From Bacteroidales bacterium (GTDB taxonomy: Bacteria; Bacteroidota; Bacteroidia; Bacteroidales; WCHB1-69): a DNA stretch of 14,479 nucleotides. Numbering within the stretch: the first letter of the stretch is position 1; every line of letters begins with the position of its first letter. The position numbers and the translations under genes are program-made. The notes under the pieces are model-generated. The model saw only the letters and a program-made list of their open reading frames with translations. It was not told the origin of the DNA and searched no databases. Positions 6,999 to 14,456 of the stretch are shown here, one piece after another. The DNA is taken from contig JAQUHH010000005.1 in the NCBI GenBank assembly GCA_028683685.1, positions 8,286-22,764 on the forward strand. Reading direction: 5' to 3'.

Positions 6999-7739
6999 AT
7001 GAAAACATACAAGGCTGATTTACACATACATACAGTCCTCTCCCCTTGCGGAAGCTTGGAGATGAGTCCTGTTGCTATTGTAGATAAGGCTTTGGAAAAA
7101 GGTTTGGATATTATAGCCATTACCGACCATAATACTACTTTGCAGGCCGAATGTATTCAAAAAATCGGAAAACAAAAAGACTTGCTGGTCATCACTGGAG
7201 TTGAAGTCACCTCTAAAGAAGAAGTTCATTGCTTGGCTTATTTTGAAGAAAAAAAACAAATATCCGAATTTCAACAATATATTGATCAACACATTCCTAA
7301 CATTCAAAACAATCCAGATTATTTTGGCTACCAAATACAAGTGGACGAAAATGACGATATTGTTTACCAAGAAGAAAGACTCTTAATTTCAGCGATTAAC
7401 CAATCGGTAGAGCAAATTTCGAAAAAGGTAAAGAGCTTGGATGGACTCTTTATTTTGGCTCATATTGATAAATCAAAAAACAGCATTATTAGCCAACTTG
7501 GTTTTTTGCCCCCTGATTTGGAAGTAGATGCATTAGAAGTTACAAGAAGAGGATTAGATTCAGGTTTTTTAGAAAAAAACTCATATTTATCAAACAATCT
7601 TTTTGTATGCAACTCGGATGCCCACTATATAGATGATGTAGGAAAGGCATTTACGCAGTATGAATTAGAAAAATTATCAATCTCAGAATTATTTAAAGTC
7701 ATCAAAACAAAACAAAAAAACAAAATCTTTTTAAATTAG
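6999..7739 (+). CDS. PHP-domain metal-dependent phosphoesterase
   Basis: This 246-residue protein is a PHP-family phosphoesterase. The metal ligands are visible: DLHIHT at 7-12 (H9, H11), TDHN at 42-45 (D43, H44), E69 in GVEV, H77 in VHCLAYF, H155 in LAHIDK and D207/H209 in CNSDAHY. The length is typical of stand-alone PHP proteins, which cleave phosphate esters such as histidinol phosphate, nucleotide monophosphates or oligonucleotides; the substrate here is unknown. Its place between a DRTGG gene (6 bp upstream) and a GHKL ATPase gene (57 bp downstream) in a hydrogenase operon suggests that it removes a phosphate put on by one of the ATPases or degrades a signalling nucleotide. That is inference. 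Confidence 0.85.
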   Translation: MKTYKADLHIHTVLSPCGSLEMSPVAIVDKALEKGLDIIAITDHNTTLQAECIQKIGKQKDLLVITGVEVTSKEEVHCLAYFEEKKQISEFQQYIDQHIPNIQNNPDYFGYQIQVDENDDIVYQEERLLISAINQSVEQISKKVKSLDGLFILAHIDKSKNSIISQLGFLPPDLEVDALEVTRRGLDSGFLEKNSYLSNNLFVCNSDAHYIDDVGKAFTQYELEKLSISELFKVIKTKQKNKIFLN

Positions 7740-7796
7740 AATCAAAAAAAATTAGACGAAAGGTATAAACGTAATAAAAAAATAATCAACTTTGCA

Positions 7797-8345
7797 ATGA
7801 AAGATTTATCGCTCCATATTATTGATATTTTTCAAAATTCTGTTTCCGCAAAAGCGACTAAAATAGAATTAGTGATTATAGAAAATACAGAGAGAGATGA
7901 ATTACGGATGCAGTTTAAAGACAATGGAATTGGAATGAATACTGAAATGGTGAACAATGTTACGAATGCTTTTTACACGACCCGCACAACACGTAAGGTC
8001 GGTTTGGGCATTCCATTATTAAAACGCAATGCTGAATTAACCGGGGGTGATTTTTCGATCACTTCGGAATTGGGCGTTGGAACAGAAATAAATGTTCGCT
8101 TTAAGCACAGCCATATCGACCGACAACCTTTTGGCGATTTAGCTGGAGCCATTGTTCTTACGGCTACTTCCTATCCTAAAACCAGATTTGTATACAAGCA
8201 TCAAAAAGACGGGATGGAATATATATTCGACACCGATGAGATAAATGAAGTGCTGGATGGAATATCCATTCAAAGTACGGATGTTGTCTTGATGTTGAAA
8301 GAATTAATTGATAGTAATTTAGAAGAAATTAGAGTAAAAAAATAA
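7797..8345 (+). CDS. GHKL ATPase (HATPase_c) without phosphoacceptor domain
   Basis: This 182-residue protein starts almost directly with the ATP-binding fold of histidine kinases: N box at 7-20 with N14 (HIIDIFQNSVSAKA), G1 box DNGIGM at 42-47, an F-box-like NAFYTTR at 57-63, G2 box VGLGIPLLK at 68-76, and GVGT at 93-96. There is no dimerisation or phosphoacceptor helix and no receiver partner in the window. Residues 103-182 form a C-terminal extension without a match I can name. Related short ATPases accompany [FeFe]-hydrogenase operons in Clostridia and Thermotogae. It could be a serine or histidine kinase acting in trans or an ATP-dependent switch. The 57-bp gap upstream is the longest inside the operon, but no convincing internal promoter was found there. 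Confidence 0.85.
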   Translation: MKDLSLHIIDIFQNSVSAKATKIELVIIENTERDELRMQFKDNGIGMNTEMVNNVTNAFYTTRTTRKVGLGIPLLKRNAELTGGDFSITSELGVGTEINVRFKHSHIDRQPFGDLAGAIVLTATSYPKTRFVYKHQKDGMEYIFDTDEINEVLDGISIQSTDVVLMLKELIDSNLEEIRVKK

Positions 8346-8369
8346 TATAAATAAAACAAAGTATTAATC

Positions 8370-8768
8370 ATGGAGAAAATTAAATCACTTGCCGATTTGA
8401 AAAAAAGGCAAGAATCTTTGAAATCAAAAATTGATTTAAGAGACAGGGCCAATGATCCTGAATCTCACATTCAAGTTAAAGTTTCAATGTCTACCTGTGG
8501 AATTGCATCCGGTGCAAAACATACAATGGAAATTTTAATTCAAGAATTTAATCGTCACAAAATTGACGCTATTGTCACCCAAACAGGATGTATGGGGTTT
8601 TGCTTTGCCGAACCTACCATTGAGGTAAAAAAACCCGGCGCTGAGCCCATCATTTTTGGCTACGTAAACGAGGAAAAAGCAATTGAAATTATTGAAAAAT
8701 ACGTTATAAACGACGTCCTTGTTGAAGGAATTATTCCAGCAAATTATCAATCTATAGACAACAAATAA
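8370..8768 (+). CDS. Thioredoxin-like [2Fe-2S] ferredoxin-domain protein
   Basis: This 132-residue protein has a basic, helical N-terminus (about 1-30) and a thioredoxin-fold ferredoxin domain like those of NuoE and of the HydB N-terminus. Visible cysteines are C43 (STCGIASGA) and C74/C78 (QTGCMGFC). The usual first pair C-x4-C is reduced to one cysteine: C43 is kept and its partner is missing. As I recall, STCGIAxGA is typical of these hydrogenase-linked small proteins, so this is probably a family trait and not a local mutation. Cluster binding is therefore uncertain. The gene is 24 bp after the ATPase gene and 17 bp before hydB. It may be an accessory electron carrier or a small extra subunit of the hydrogenase. 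Confidence 0.83.
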   Translation: MEKIKSLADLKKRQESLKSKIDLRDRANDPESHIQVKVSMSTCGIASGAKHTMEILIQEFNRHKIDAIVTQTGCMGFCFAEPTIEVKKPGAEPIIFGYVNEEKAIEIIEKYVINDVLVEGIIPANYQSIDNK

Positions 8769-8770
8769 AA

Positions 8771-8777
8771 AAGGAGG
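8771..8777 (+). promoter_or_regulatory. Strong Shine-Dalgarno sequence of hydB
   Basis: AAGGAGG lies 8 nt before the ATG at 8786. It is a full anti-Shine-Dalgarno match and fixes the start. Neighbouring genes upstream lack such a site. Confidence 0.85.
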
Positions 8778-8785
8778 CTACCGAA

Positions 8786-10579
8786 ATGGCAAAATACAAG
8801 TATCACATACTCATATGCGGTGGAACCGGATGTAGAGCATCCGAATCGGATCAAATTCACAAGCAATTTGACATTATTCTCGAAGAAAAAAGCTTAGAAG
8901 AGGATATTCAAGTTATTCAAACAGGTTGCTTTGGTTTTTGTGAAAAAGGACCCATCGTTAAAATCATGCCCGACAACACTTTTTACACACAAGTAAAACC
9001 AAGTGATTGTCTTGAAATTATTGAAGAACATATCATTAAAGGTCGGAGTGTAAACCGTTTACTGTATGAAGATCCAGAAACGAAAAAGCACGTAGAAGAC
9101 TCTAAACACATGGGTTTTTATAAAAAACAATTGCGTGTTGCACTTCGCAACTGCGGTTTTATCAATCCAGAAGACATCAATGAGTATTTAGCCAATGATG
9201 GCTATTTGGCTTTGGCTAATGTATTGGAACAAAAAAACCCCATGGCCGTTATTGAAACCCTTAAAAAATCTGGACTTCGCGGTCGCGGTGGTGGGGGTTT
9301 CCCAACTGGTTTAAAATGGGAATTTGCAGCTAAAAACAAAGGCGATCAAAAATATGTCGTTTGCAATGCTGACGAGGGTGACCCTGGTGCATTTATGGAT
9401 CGTTCTATTTTAGAAGGCGACCCTCACACTGTTATTGAAGCGATGGTTATCAACGGCTATGCGATTGGCTCAACAATGGGCTTAGTATATATCCGTGCAG
9501 AATATCCATTGGCCATTCAACGTTTGAAAATTGCTCTTGACCAAGCCCTTGAATATGGTTTCCTTGGAGACGATATTTTGGGTTCTGGTTTTAACTTCAA
9601 CATCGACATTAGATACGGAGCGGGTGCTTTTGTATGCGGTGAAGAAACAGCTCTTATTCACTCTATGGAAGGAAATCGTGGCGAACCCACTTTTAAACCT
9701 CCATTTCCTGCAGAATCTGGTTATAAAGGCCAGCCCACAAACGTAAACAACGTTGAAACATATGCCAATATCCCTGTTATTTTAAATAAAGGATGGGAAT
9801 GGTTTTCATCCATTGGAACCGAAAAATCAAAAGGAACGAAAGTATTTGCCTTAGCGGGTAAAGTAAACAACGTTGGTTTGATTGAAGTACCCATGGGAAC
9901 TACACTTCGCGAAATTATTTTCGAAATTGGAGGTGGAATTAAAGATGGTAAAGAGTTTAAAGCTGTACAAACAGGGGGCCCCTCTGGTGGATGCCTTACT
10001 CAAAAACATCTTGACACGCCTATCGATTACGACAACTTGCTAGCATCTGGCTCCATGATGGGCTCGGGCGGTATGATTGTTATGGACGAAGACGACTGTA
10101 TGGTTGCCATCGCTAAGTTCTATTTAGAATTTACAGTTGAAGAATCATGTGGTAAATGTTCACCTTGTCGTATTGGAAACATGAGACTTTTCGAAATACT
10201 TGAAAAGATTTGTGCCGGAAACGGAACTCGTGAAGATTTAGATCAATTAAGAAACTTAGGTAATGTGATCAAGGATGCTTCATTATGCGGTTTAGGACAA
10301 ACTTCTCCAAACCCTGTACTTTCTACAATTGACAACTTCTGGGATGAATACGTCGCTCACGTTGATGACAAAAAATGTCCAGCTGGTGTTTGTCGCGACC
10401 TTAAGAGATACGAAATTGTACCTGAGGCCTGCGTTGGTTGTACTGTTTGTGCGAGAAACTGTCCTGTCAACTGTATCGAAGGCGAACGTAAACAAGTTCA
10501 TTTTATCCAACAGGATCTTTGTATCAAGTGTGGAGCTTGCTACGACAAGTGTAAATTTAATGCAATTATCATCAAATAA
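8786..10579 (+). CDS. hydB: HydB, NADH-binding FMN/Fe-S subunit of trimeric [FeFe] hydrogenase
   Basis: HydB carries the NAD(H) and FMN site of HydABC, where electrons from NADH and ferredoxin are joined or split. The 597 residues show the full domain order. A thioredoxin-like [2Fe-2S] domain comes first (C11, C16, C48, C52). The NuoF-like core follows, with the glycine-rich LRGRGGGGFPTG (164-175) and GEETALIHSMEG for FMN and NADH. Next is the [4Fe-4S] site SCGKCSPC (C455, C458, C461) with C501, and last a ferredoxin tail with two [4Fe-4S] clusters (C549, C552, C555, C559 and C579, C582, C585, C589). H525, C531 and C536 resemble the zinc-binding segment reported for bifurcating HydB. This layout matches Thermotoga maritima HydB. 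The start is set by AAGGAGG. hydA follows after 20 bp. Confidence 0.96.
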   Translation: MAKYKYHILICGGTGCRASESDQIHKQFDIILEEKSLEEDIQVIQTGCFGFCEKGPIVKIMPDNTFYTQVKPSDCLEIIEEHIIKGRSVNRLLYEDPETKKHVEDSKHMGFYKKQLRVALRNCGFINPEDINEYLANDGYLALANVLEQKNPMAVIETLKKSGLRGRGGGGFPTGLKWEFAAKNKGDQKYVVCNADEGDPGAFMDRSILEGDPHTVIEAMVINGYAIGSTMGLVYIRAEYPLAIQRLKIALDQALEYGFLGDDILGSGFNFNIDIRYGAGAFVCGEETALIHSMEGNRGEPTFKPPFPAESGYKGQPTNVNNVETYANIPVILNKGWEWFSSIGTEKSKGTKVFALAGKVNNVGLIEVPMGTTLREIIFEIGGGIKDGKEFKAVQTGGPSGGCLTQKHLDTPIDYDNLLASGSMMGSGGMIVMDEDDCMVAIAKFYLEFTVEESCGKCSPCRIGNMRLFEILEKICAGNGTREDLDQLRNLGNVIKDASLCGLGQTSPNPVLSTIDNFWDEYVAHVDDKKCPAGVCRDLKRYEIVPEACVGCTVCARNCPVNCIEGERKQVHFIQQDLCIKCGACYDKCKFNAIIIK

Positions 10580-10583
10580 AAAT

Positions 10584-10589
10584 AAGGAG
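10584..10589 (+). promoter_or_regulatory. Strong Shine-Dalgarno sequence of hydA
   Basis: AAGGAG ends 10 nt before the ATG at 10600 and supports that start. The site lies wholly in the 20-bp gap between hydB and hydA. Confidence 0.8.
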
Positions 10590-10599
10590 TATACTATAT

Positions 10600-12378
10600 A
10601 TGGAACTTATAAAATTAACCATTGATAATAAAGCGATTGAAATAGAGAAAGGAACTACTATTTTAAAAGCTGCCAAACAAAATGGTATCAATATTCCAAC
10701 ACTATGTTATCTTGAGCTTAAAGATTTAAAAATCGTAAATAAGCCCGGTGGATGTCGTATTTGTGTTGTAGAAGTAGAAGGTAGAAGAAACCTTGCCCCT
10801 GCTTGTGTTACTGAATGTCAACCAGGGATGGTCATTCATACACACTCTGTTCGTGTAATTAATACACGCAGAACTGTACTTGAATTAATCTTGTCAGACC
10901 ACCCATTTGACTGTTTAATTTGTCCAAAAAACGGCAATTGTGAATTACAAACAATGGCTCAAAAATTTGGCGTTCGTGAAATTCCTTTCCAAGGCGTTCA
11001 GTCTACATACAGAAAAGATTTTTCACCATCCATCATTCGCGATATTGACAAATGTATCATGTGTCGTCGTTGCGAAATGATGTGTAATGAATTCCAAACA
11101 GTGGGTGCATTATCAGCCATTAATCGTGGTTTTGAATCAGTTGTTTCAACTGCTTTCGATCAATTATTAGAAAAATCAGTGTGTACCTATTGCGGTCAAT
11201 GTATTGCAGTTTGTCCAGTTGGCGCCTTAACGGAAGCCGATCATACGAGCAAAGTAATTCGTGCCATTGCCGATCCTACGAAAACAGTGATTGTACAAAC
11301 GGCTCCAGCTGTACGTGCGGCATTGGGTGAAGAGTTTGGGTATGCACCTGGCACTTTAGTTACGGGCAAAATGGCTGCAGCTTTACGCCGTCTTGAATTT
11401 GATTATATTTTTGACACAGATTGGGCTGCCGACTTAACGATTTGGGAAGAAGGTCATGAATTATTAGACCGTTTGTCCAGACATTTAGCTGGTGACAAAA
11501 CCGTAAAACTTCCAATTTTAACTTCTTGCTGTCCAGCTTGGGTTAAATTCTTTGAGCATCAATTCCCAGAAATGCACGAAATTCCTTCCACTGCTAAATC
11601 TCCACAACAAATGTTTGGTGCAATGGCAAAAAGTTATTTCGTTGAAAAACTAGGAATTACTCGCGAAGAGATGGTGGTCGTTTCGATTATGCCATGTGTG
11701 GCTAAAAAATACGAATCATCACGTCCTGAATTTGCTGTAAACGATAATCCTGATGTTGACTTTTCTCTTACTACCCGTGAATTGGCAGCATTGATACGTC
11801 AATCAAACATTGATTTCAACAACCTTCCCGATGAAGATTTTGATTCTCCAATGGGTTCATCAACAGGAGCTGGAGTTATTTTTGGCACCACTGGTGGAGT
11901 GATTGAAGCAGCGTGCAGAACAGCATACGAAGTTTTCACTAAAAAACCACTTGAAAAAATTGATTTTAAAGAACTAAGAGGTTTGGATGGAATCCGTTCT
12001 GCGACTATAGATTTTGATGGATTACCCATAAATATTGGAATCGCACACGGACTTGGAAATGCCCGCAAACTTCTTGAAGAAGTGAAAGCAGGAAAATCAA
12101 AATTCCATGCTATTGAAATCATGGCTTGTCCTGGTGGATGTATCAATGGAGGTGGCCAACCGCTACACCATGGCGACAGCGAAGTGATTAAAGCACGCTG
12201 GAGAGCAATCTACGAAGAAGACGCTAATAAACCATTGCGTAAATCTCATGAGAATCCCGATATCATCAAACTATATGAAGAATATTTAGGCAAACCTTTG
12301 GGTGAGAAAGCGCACCATCTGCTTCATACTCATTATTTTGATAGAAGAACAGATATCGTAATTGATTTAGAAAAATAG
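10600..12378 (+). CDS. hydA: HydA, catalytic [FeFe]-hydrogenase subunit (H-cluster)
   Basis: HydA makes or consumes H2 at the H-cluster in the cytoplasm. The N-terminus is NuoG-like: a plant-type [2Fe-2S] domain (C36, C52, C55, C69), a His-ligated [4Fe-4S] (H101, C105, C108, C114) and two [4Fe-4S] clusters (C152, C155, C158, C162; C195, C198, C201, C205). The catalytic domain has all three signatures intact: TSCCPAW at 308-314 (C310 proton shuttle, C311 ligand), MPCVAKKYE at 364-372 (C366, K369, E372), and EIMACPGGCINGGG from 506 (C510, C514). A small-subunit-like tail fills about 530-592. The 592 residues fit M3-type enzymes of group A3, which work with HydB and HydC. An active, mature enzyme needs HydE, HydF and HydG, which are not in this window. 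Confidence 0.97.
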   Translation: MELIKLTIDNKAIEIEKGTTILKAAKQNGINIPTLCYLELKDLKIVNKPGGCRICVVEVEGRRNLAPACVTECQPGMVIHTHSVRVINTRRTVLELILSDHPFDCLICPKNGNCELQTMAQKFGVREIPFQGVQSTYRKDFSPSIIRDIDKCIMCRRCEMMCNEFQTVGALSAINRGFESVVSTAFDQLLEKSVCTYCGQCIAVCPVGALTEADHTSKVIRAIADPTKTVIVQTAPAVRAALGEEFGYAPGTLVTGKMAAALRRLEFDYIFDTDWAADLTIWEEGHELLDRLSRHLAGDKTVKLPILTSCCPAWVKFFEHQFPEMHEIPSTAKSPQQMFGAMAKSYFVEKLGITREEMVVVSIMPCVAKKYESSRPEFAVNDNPDVDFSLTTRELAALIRQSNIDFNNLPDEDFDSPMGSSTGAGVIFGTTGGVIEAACRTAYEVFTKKPLEKIDFKELRGLDGIRSATIDFDGLPINIGIAHGLGNARKLLEEVKAGKSKFHAIEIMACPGGCINGGGQPLHHGDSEVIKARWRAIYEEDANKPLRKSHENPDIIKLYEEYLGKPLGEKAHHLLHTHYFDRRTDIVIDLEK

Positions 12379-12396
12379 TATTATAACCCATAAATT

Positions 12397-12402
12397 AGGA
12401 GG
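12397..12402 (+). promoter_or_regulatory. Strong Shine-Dalgarno sequence of hydC
   Basis: AGGAGG ends 9 nt before the ATG at 12412. With the sites of hydB and hydA it forms a set of three strong sites at the three structural genes. Confidence 0.85.
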
Positions 12403-12411
12403 TTTAAATAA

Positions 12412-12897
12412 ATGTCACACGTAAAAATAGTTTTAAAAACAGAACAAGTCGATGAAATAAAAGCAATATGTAAAGCTTTTCATAACGACGAAGGAGAACT
12501 TATTAATGTTCTTCATAAAGTCCAAACATTTTTTGGATACCTACCTGCAGAAGTTCAAGAGGTTATAGCTCACGAACTAAGGATGTCTGTAGCAAAAGTT
12601 TTCGGCGTAGTAACTTTTTATTCATTTTTCACAATGAAACCAAAAGGTCGTTTCCCGATTTCAGTTTGCATGGGCACAGCCTGTTATGTTCGTGGTGCTG
12701 AAAAAGTACTCGACGAATTTAAACGTCACTTAAAAATCAAAGTTGGCGAATCAACACCCGATGGCAAATTCTCACTTAGCAGCCTGCGTTGTGTAGGTGC
12801 ATGCGGGCTAGCTCCCGTTGTGATGGTTGGCGAAAAAGTGTATGGCAGAGTTTCTTCTGAAGATGTGAAAAAAATCGTTGCTGAATATAACGATTAA
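12412..12897 (+). CDS. hydC: HydC, NuoE-like [2Fe-2S] subunit of the hydrogenase
   Basis: HydC is the small NuoE-like subunit of HydABC and passes electrons to or from the HydB flavin. The 161 residues show an N-terminal helical bundle (about 1-75, with the typical LINVLHKVQTFFGYLPAEV) and a thioredoxin-like [2Fe-2S] domain with all four ligands: C86 and C91 (CMGTACYVRGA), C127 and C131 (CVGACGLAPV). The length matches NuoE and HydC. It is the last gene of the operon, 33 bp after hydA and 18 bp before the terminator stem. The order B-A-C differs from the C-B-A order known in Thermotoga maritima. Confidence 0.95.
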   Translation: MSHVKIVLKTEQVDEIKAICKAFHNDEGELINVLHKVQTFFGYLPAEVQEVIAHELRMSVAKVFGVVTFYSFFTMKPKGRFPISVCMGTACYVRGAEKVLDEFKRHLKIKVGESTPDGKFSLSSLRCVGACGLAPVVMVGEKVYGRVSSEDVKKIVAEYND

Positions 12898-12915
12898 AGA
12901 AACATCGTTTCTATT

Positions 12916-12954
12916 AAAAAAGTGGCTTTCAAAATTTGAAAGCCACTTTTTTTT
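12916..12954 (+). terminator. Intrinsic terminator of the hydrogenase operon
   Basis: GTGGCTTTC (12922-12930) pairs perfectly with GAAAGCCAC (12938-12946), leaving an A/T-rich loop. A-T pairs extend the stem outward (AAAAAA with TTTTTT), and an uninterrupted run of eight T follows (12947-12954). Because the extended stem has A-tracts on the left, it might also act on the opposite strand, but no minus-strand gene ends here. Confidence 0.92.
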
Positions 12955-13020
12955 AAAAATAAACACATGCCATATAAATTAAATCCGAAAATACAAGATA
13001 TTTTATCAAAAAAAACATTT

Positions 13021-13055
13021 TTTGTTAGCTTATCTTCAAAAATTGTTTTAATTTG
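13021..13055 (+). promoter_or_regulatory. Possible promoter of the TPR/SPOR gene
   Basis: TTAATTTG at 13048-13055 matches the -7 consensus TAnnTTTG except for its second base, and TTTG at 13021-13024 could be the -33 element at a rather long 23-nt spacing. The ATG at 13077 lies 21 nt after the -7 box. Because an intrinsic terminator stands just upstream, this gene needs its own promoter. Confidence 0.4.
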
Positions 13056-13076
13056 CACTCATAAAAAAAAATCATT

Positions 13077-14456
13077 ATGAAACGATTTATCTATTTATGT
13101 ACCCTTTCTTTTGCAATTTTGATTTCTAACACCTCTATTGCTCAAGAATTTGGAACAAATAATTTTCGCAGTGAATTTAATAAGGCTATTAAACACATGA
13201 AAGCTGAGGAATATCGATACGCATATTCTATTTTTCAGTCTTTAAACGAAGCAAATCCCGATAATGCAAATATTGAATATCATATGGGCTTGTGTTTAAT
13301 GGATCAAAAATATGAAAAAGAAGAAGCCTTAATATGGTTTTTAAAAGCTTCAAAAAACTACAAAGAATATTATGGATCATCCAGTTCGGAAAATAGTGCA
13401 CCCATAGATGTTTTTTATTATATTGGCATGTGTCACCACTATAATTCAAATTATAGCGAAGCCATAAAATGGTATGAGGAATACATAGAAAAAGCCAATC
13501 CACGTAAAGCCTCAGAAACAATATTGAGAGCAAAATTAAAAATTGATTGGTGTAAAGATCCCTCACTATTAACTCCACCTGACATTGACCAATTATCGGC
13601 AAATGAAATAACTCCTCCTAAAAAAACAGAGGAATATTATGCAAAAATAATGGATGCATTAGAAATTATAAATTTAGATCATTTTCAGGCTTTATATATT
13701 TTAAATCCAATTTTGAAGATGGATCCAAACAATAGCAATATCAATTATTTTGTTGGTATTGCATGTCTTAATATTCGCGATTTACGCTCCATTTCTCCAA
13801 AATATTTAACAAAAGCAGTAGAAAAAATGGATGCACGATTATTGAAAAAAAATGCACGCTCTCAAGCAGCTCCTCTTTTTGCAAATTATTACCTTGGACT
13901 AGCATGGTACGAAAATAATCGTTGTGACTTAGCAGTTCCTAATTATCGTGCTTTTTTATCCATTATGGAGACCAAAGATCCTTATGCCAAAGAAATTGTG
14001 GAACATAAAATTGAATTGTGTGACTTACAACAAGCTGAATTGGATTCTATTTTACTGGCTGAAAGTCGTAAACCAAAAGTTTTCAATCTCGAAGAAGATT
14101 CTTTAAGAAAAGCTCAAATTGGAAAAGATACATCAAAAGACAGGCTTGTTAAAGACGGTGCCGTTACCGAAAGCAAAGATGGATATTTCTATGCTGTTCA
14201 AGTAGGTGCCGGAAATATTGATACACGGTTTTTCGACAAACTTCGTAAACTTGACAAAAACAACAATCTTCCATTTCCTAAATTGGGCACCAAAACTGCT
14301 CGTTCTAATGAAATTCCAGGCGATCGGATGAGACGATTTATAATTGGTAAGTTTAAAACATTAGAAGAAGCTCAACCATTGTTACAAAAAGTGAAAGATC
14401 TGGGCTACGAAGACGCATTCATCGGGCAATTCCAAGAGCATACATTTCAGCAATGA
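13077..14456 (+). CDS. Secreted TPR-repeat protein with C-terminal SPOR-like domain
   Basis: This 459-residue protein is probably periplasmic. It has a signal peptide (MKRF, hydrophobic core, likely cleavage after A22 in IA-QE). TPR-like helix pairs follow in two blocks, about residues 30-150 (for example AYSIFQSLNEANPDNANIEY and AIKWYEEYIEKA) and about 200-320 (LNPILKMDPNNSNINYFVG, YYLGLAWYENNRCDLAVPNY). A charged linker leads to a SPOR-like domain from about 370 to 455 (YFYAVQVGAG, then RRFIIGKFKTLEEAQPLLQK). SPOR domains bind denuded peptidoglycan at septa, and TPRs bind proteins, so a role in envelope assembly or division is plausible. The OmpA-type domain often seen with TPRs in Bacteroidota is absent. 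The repeats are diverged and their number is uncertain. The gene is monocistronic as far as the window shows. Confidence 0.82.
   Translation: MKRFIYLCTLSFAILISNTSIAQEFGTNNFRSEFNKAIKHMKAEEYRYAYSIFQSLNEANPDNANIEYHMGLCLMDQKYEKEEALIWFLKASKNYKEYYGSSSSENSAPIDVFYYIGMCHHYNSNYSEAIKWYEEYIEKANPRKASETILRAKLKIDWCKDPSLLTPPDIDQLSANEITPPKKTEEYYAKIMDALEIINLDHFQALYILNPILKMDPNNSNINYFVGIACLNIRDLRSISPKYLTKAVEKMDARLLKKNARSQAAPLFANYYLGLAWYENNRCDLAVPNYRAFLSIMETKDPYAKEIVEHKIELCDLQQAELDSILLAESRKPKVFNLEEDSLRKAQIGKDTSKDRLVKDGAVTESKDGYFYAVQVGAGNIDTRFFDKLRKLDKNNNLPFPKLGTKTARSNEIPGDRMRRFIIGKFKTLEEAQPLLQKVKDLGYEDAFIGQFQEHTFQQ

Noticed and set aside
7740..7796. Possible internal promoter in the longest gap of the operon (CAACTTTG at 7787-7794)
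   Set aside because: The box would lie 2 nt before the ATG, placing the transcript start inside the gene, its first base does not match, and no -33 element is seen. No Rex-type site is present either.
7797..8345. Reading the second ATPase as a full histidine kinase of a two-component system
   Set aside because: There is no dimerisation or phosphoacceptor helix before the N box and no response regulator in the window.
13019..13037. Second Rex-like site before the TPR/SPOR gene (TTGTTAGC followed by TCTTCAA)
   Set aside because: Only the left half matches the motif; the right half does not pair with it.
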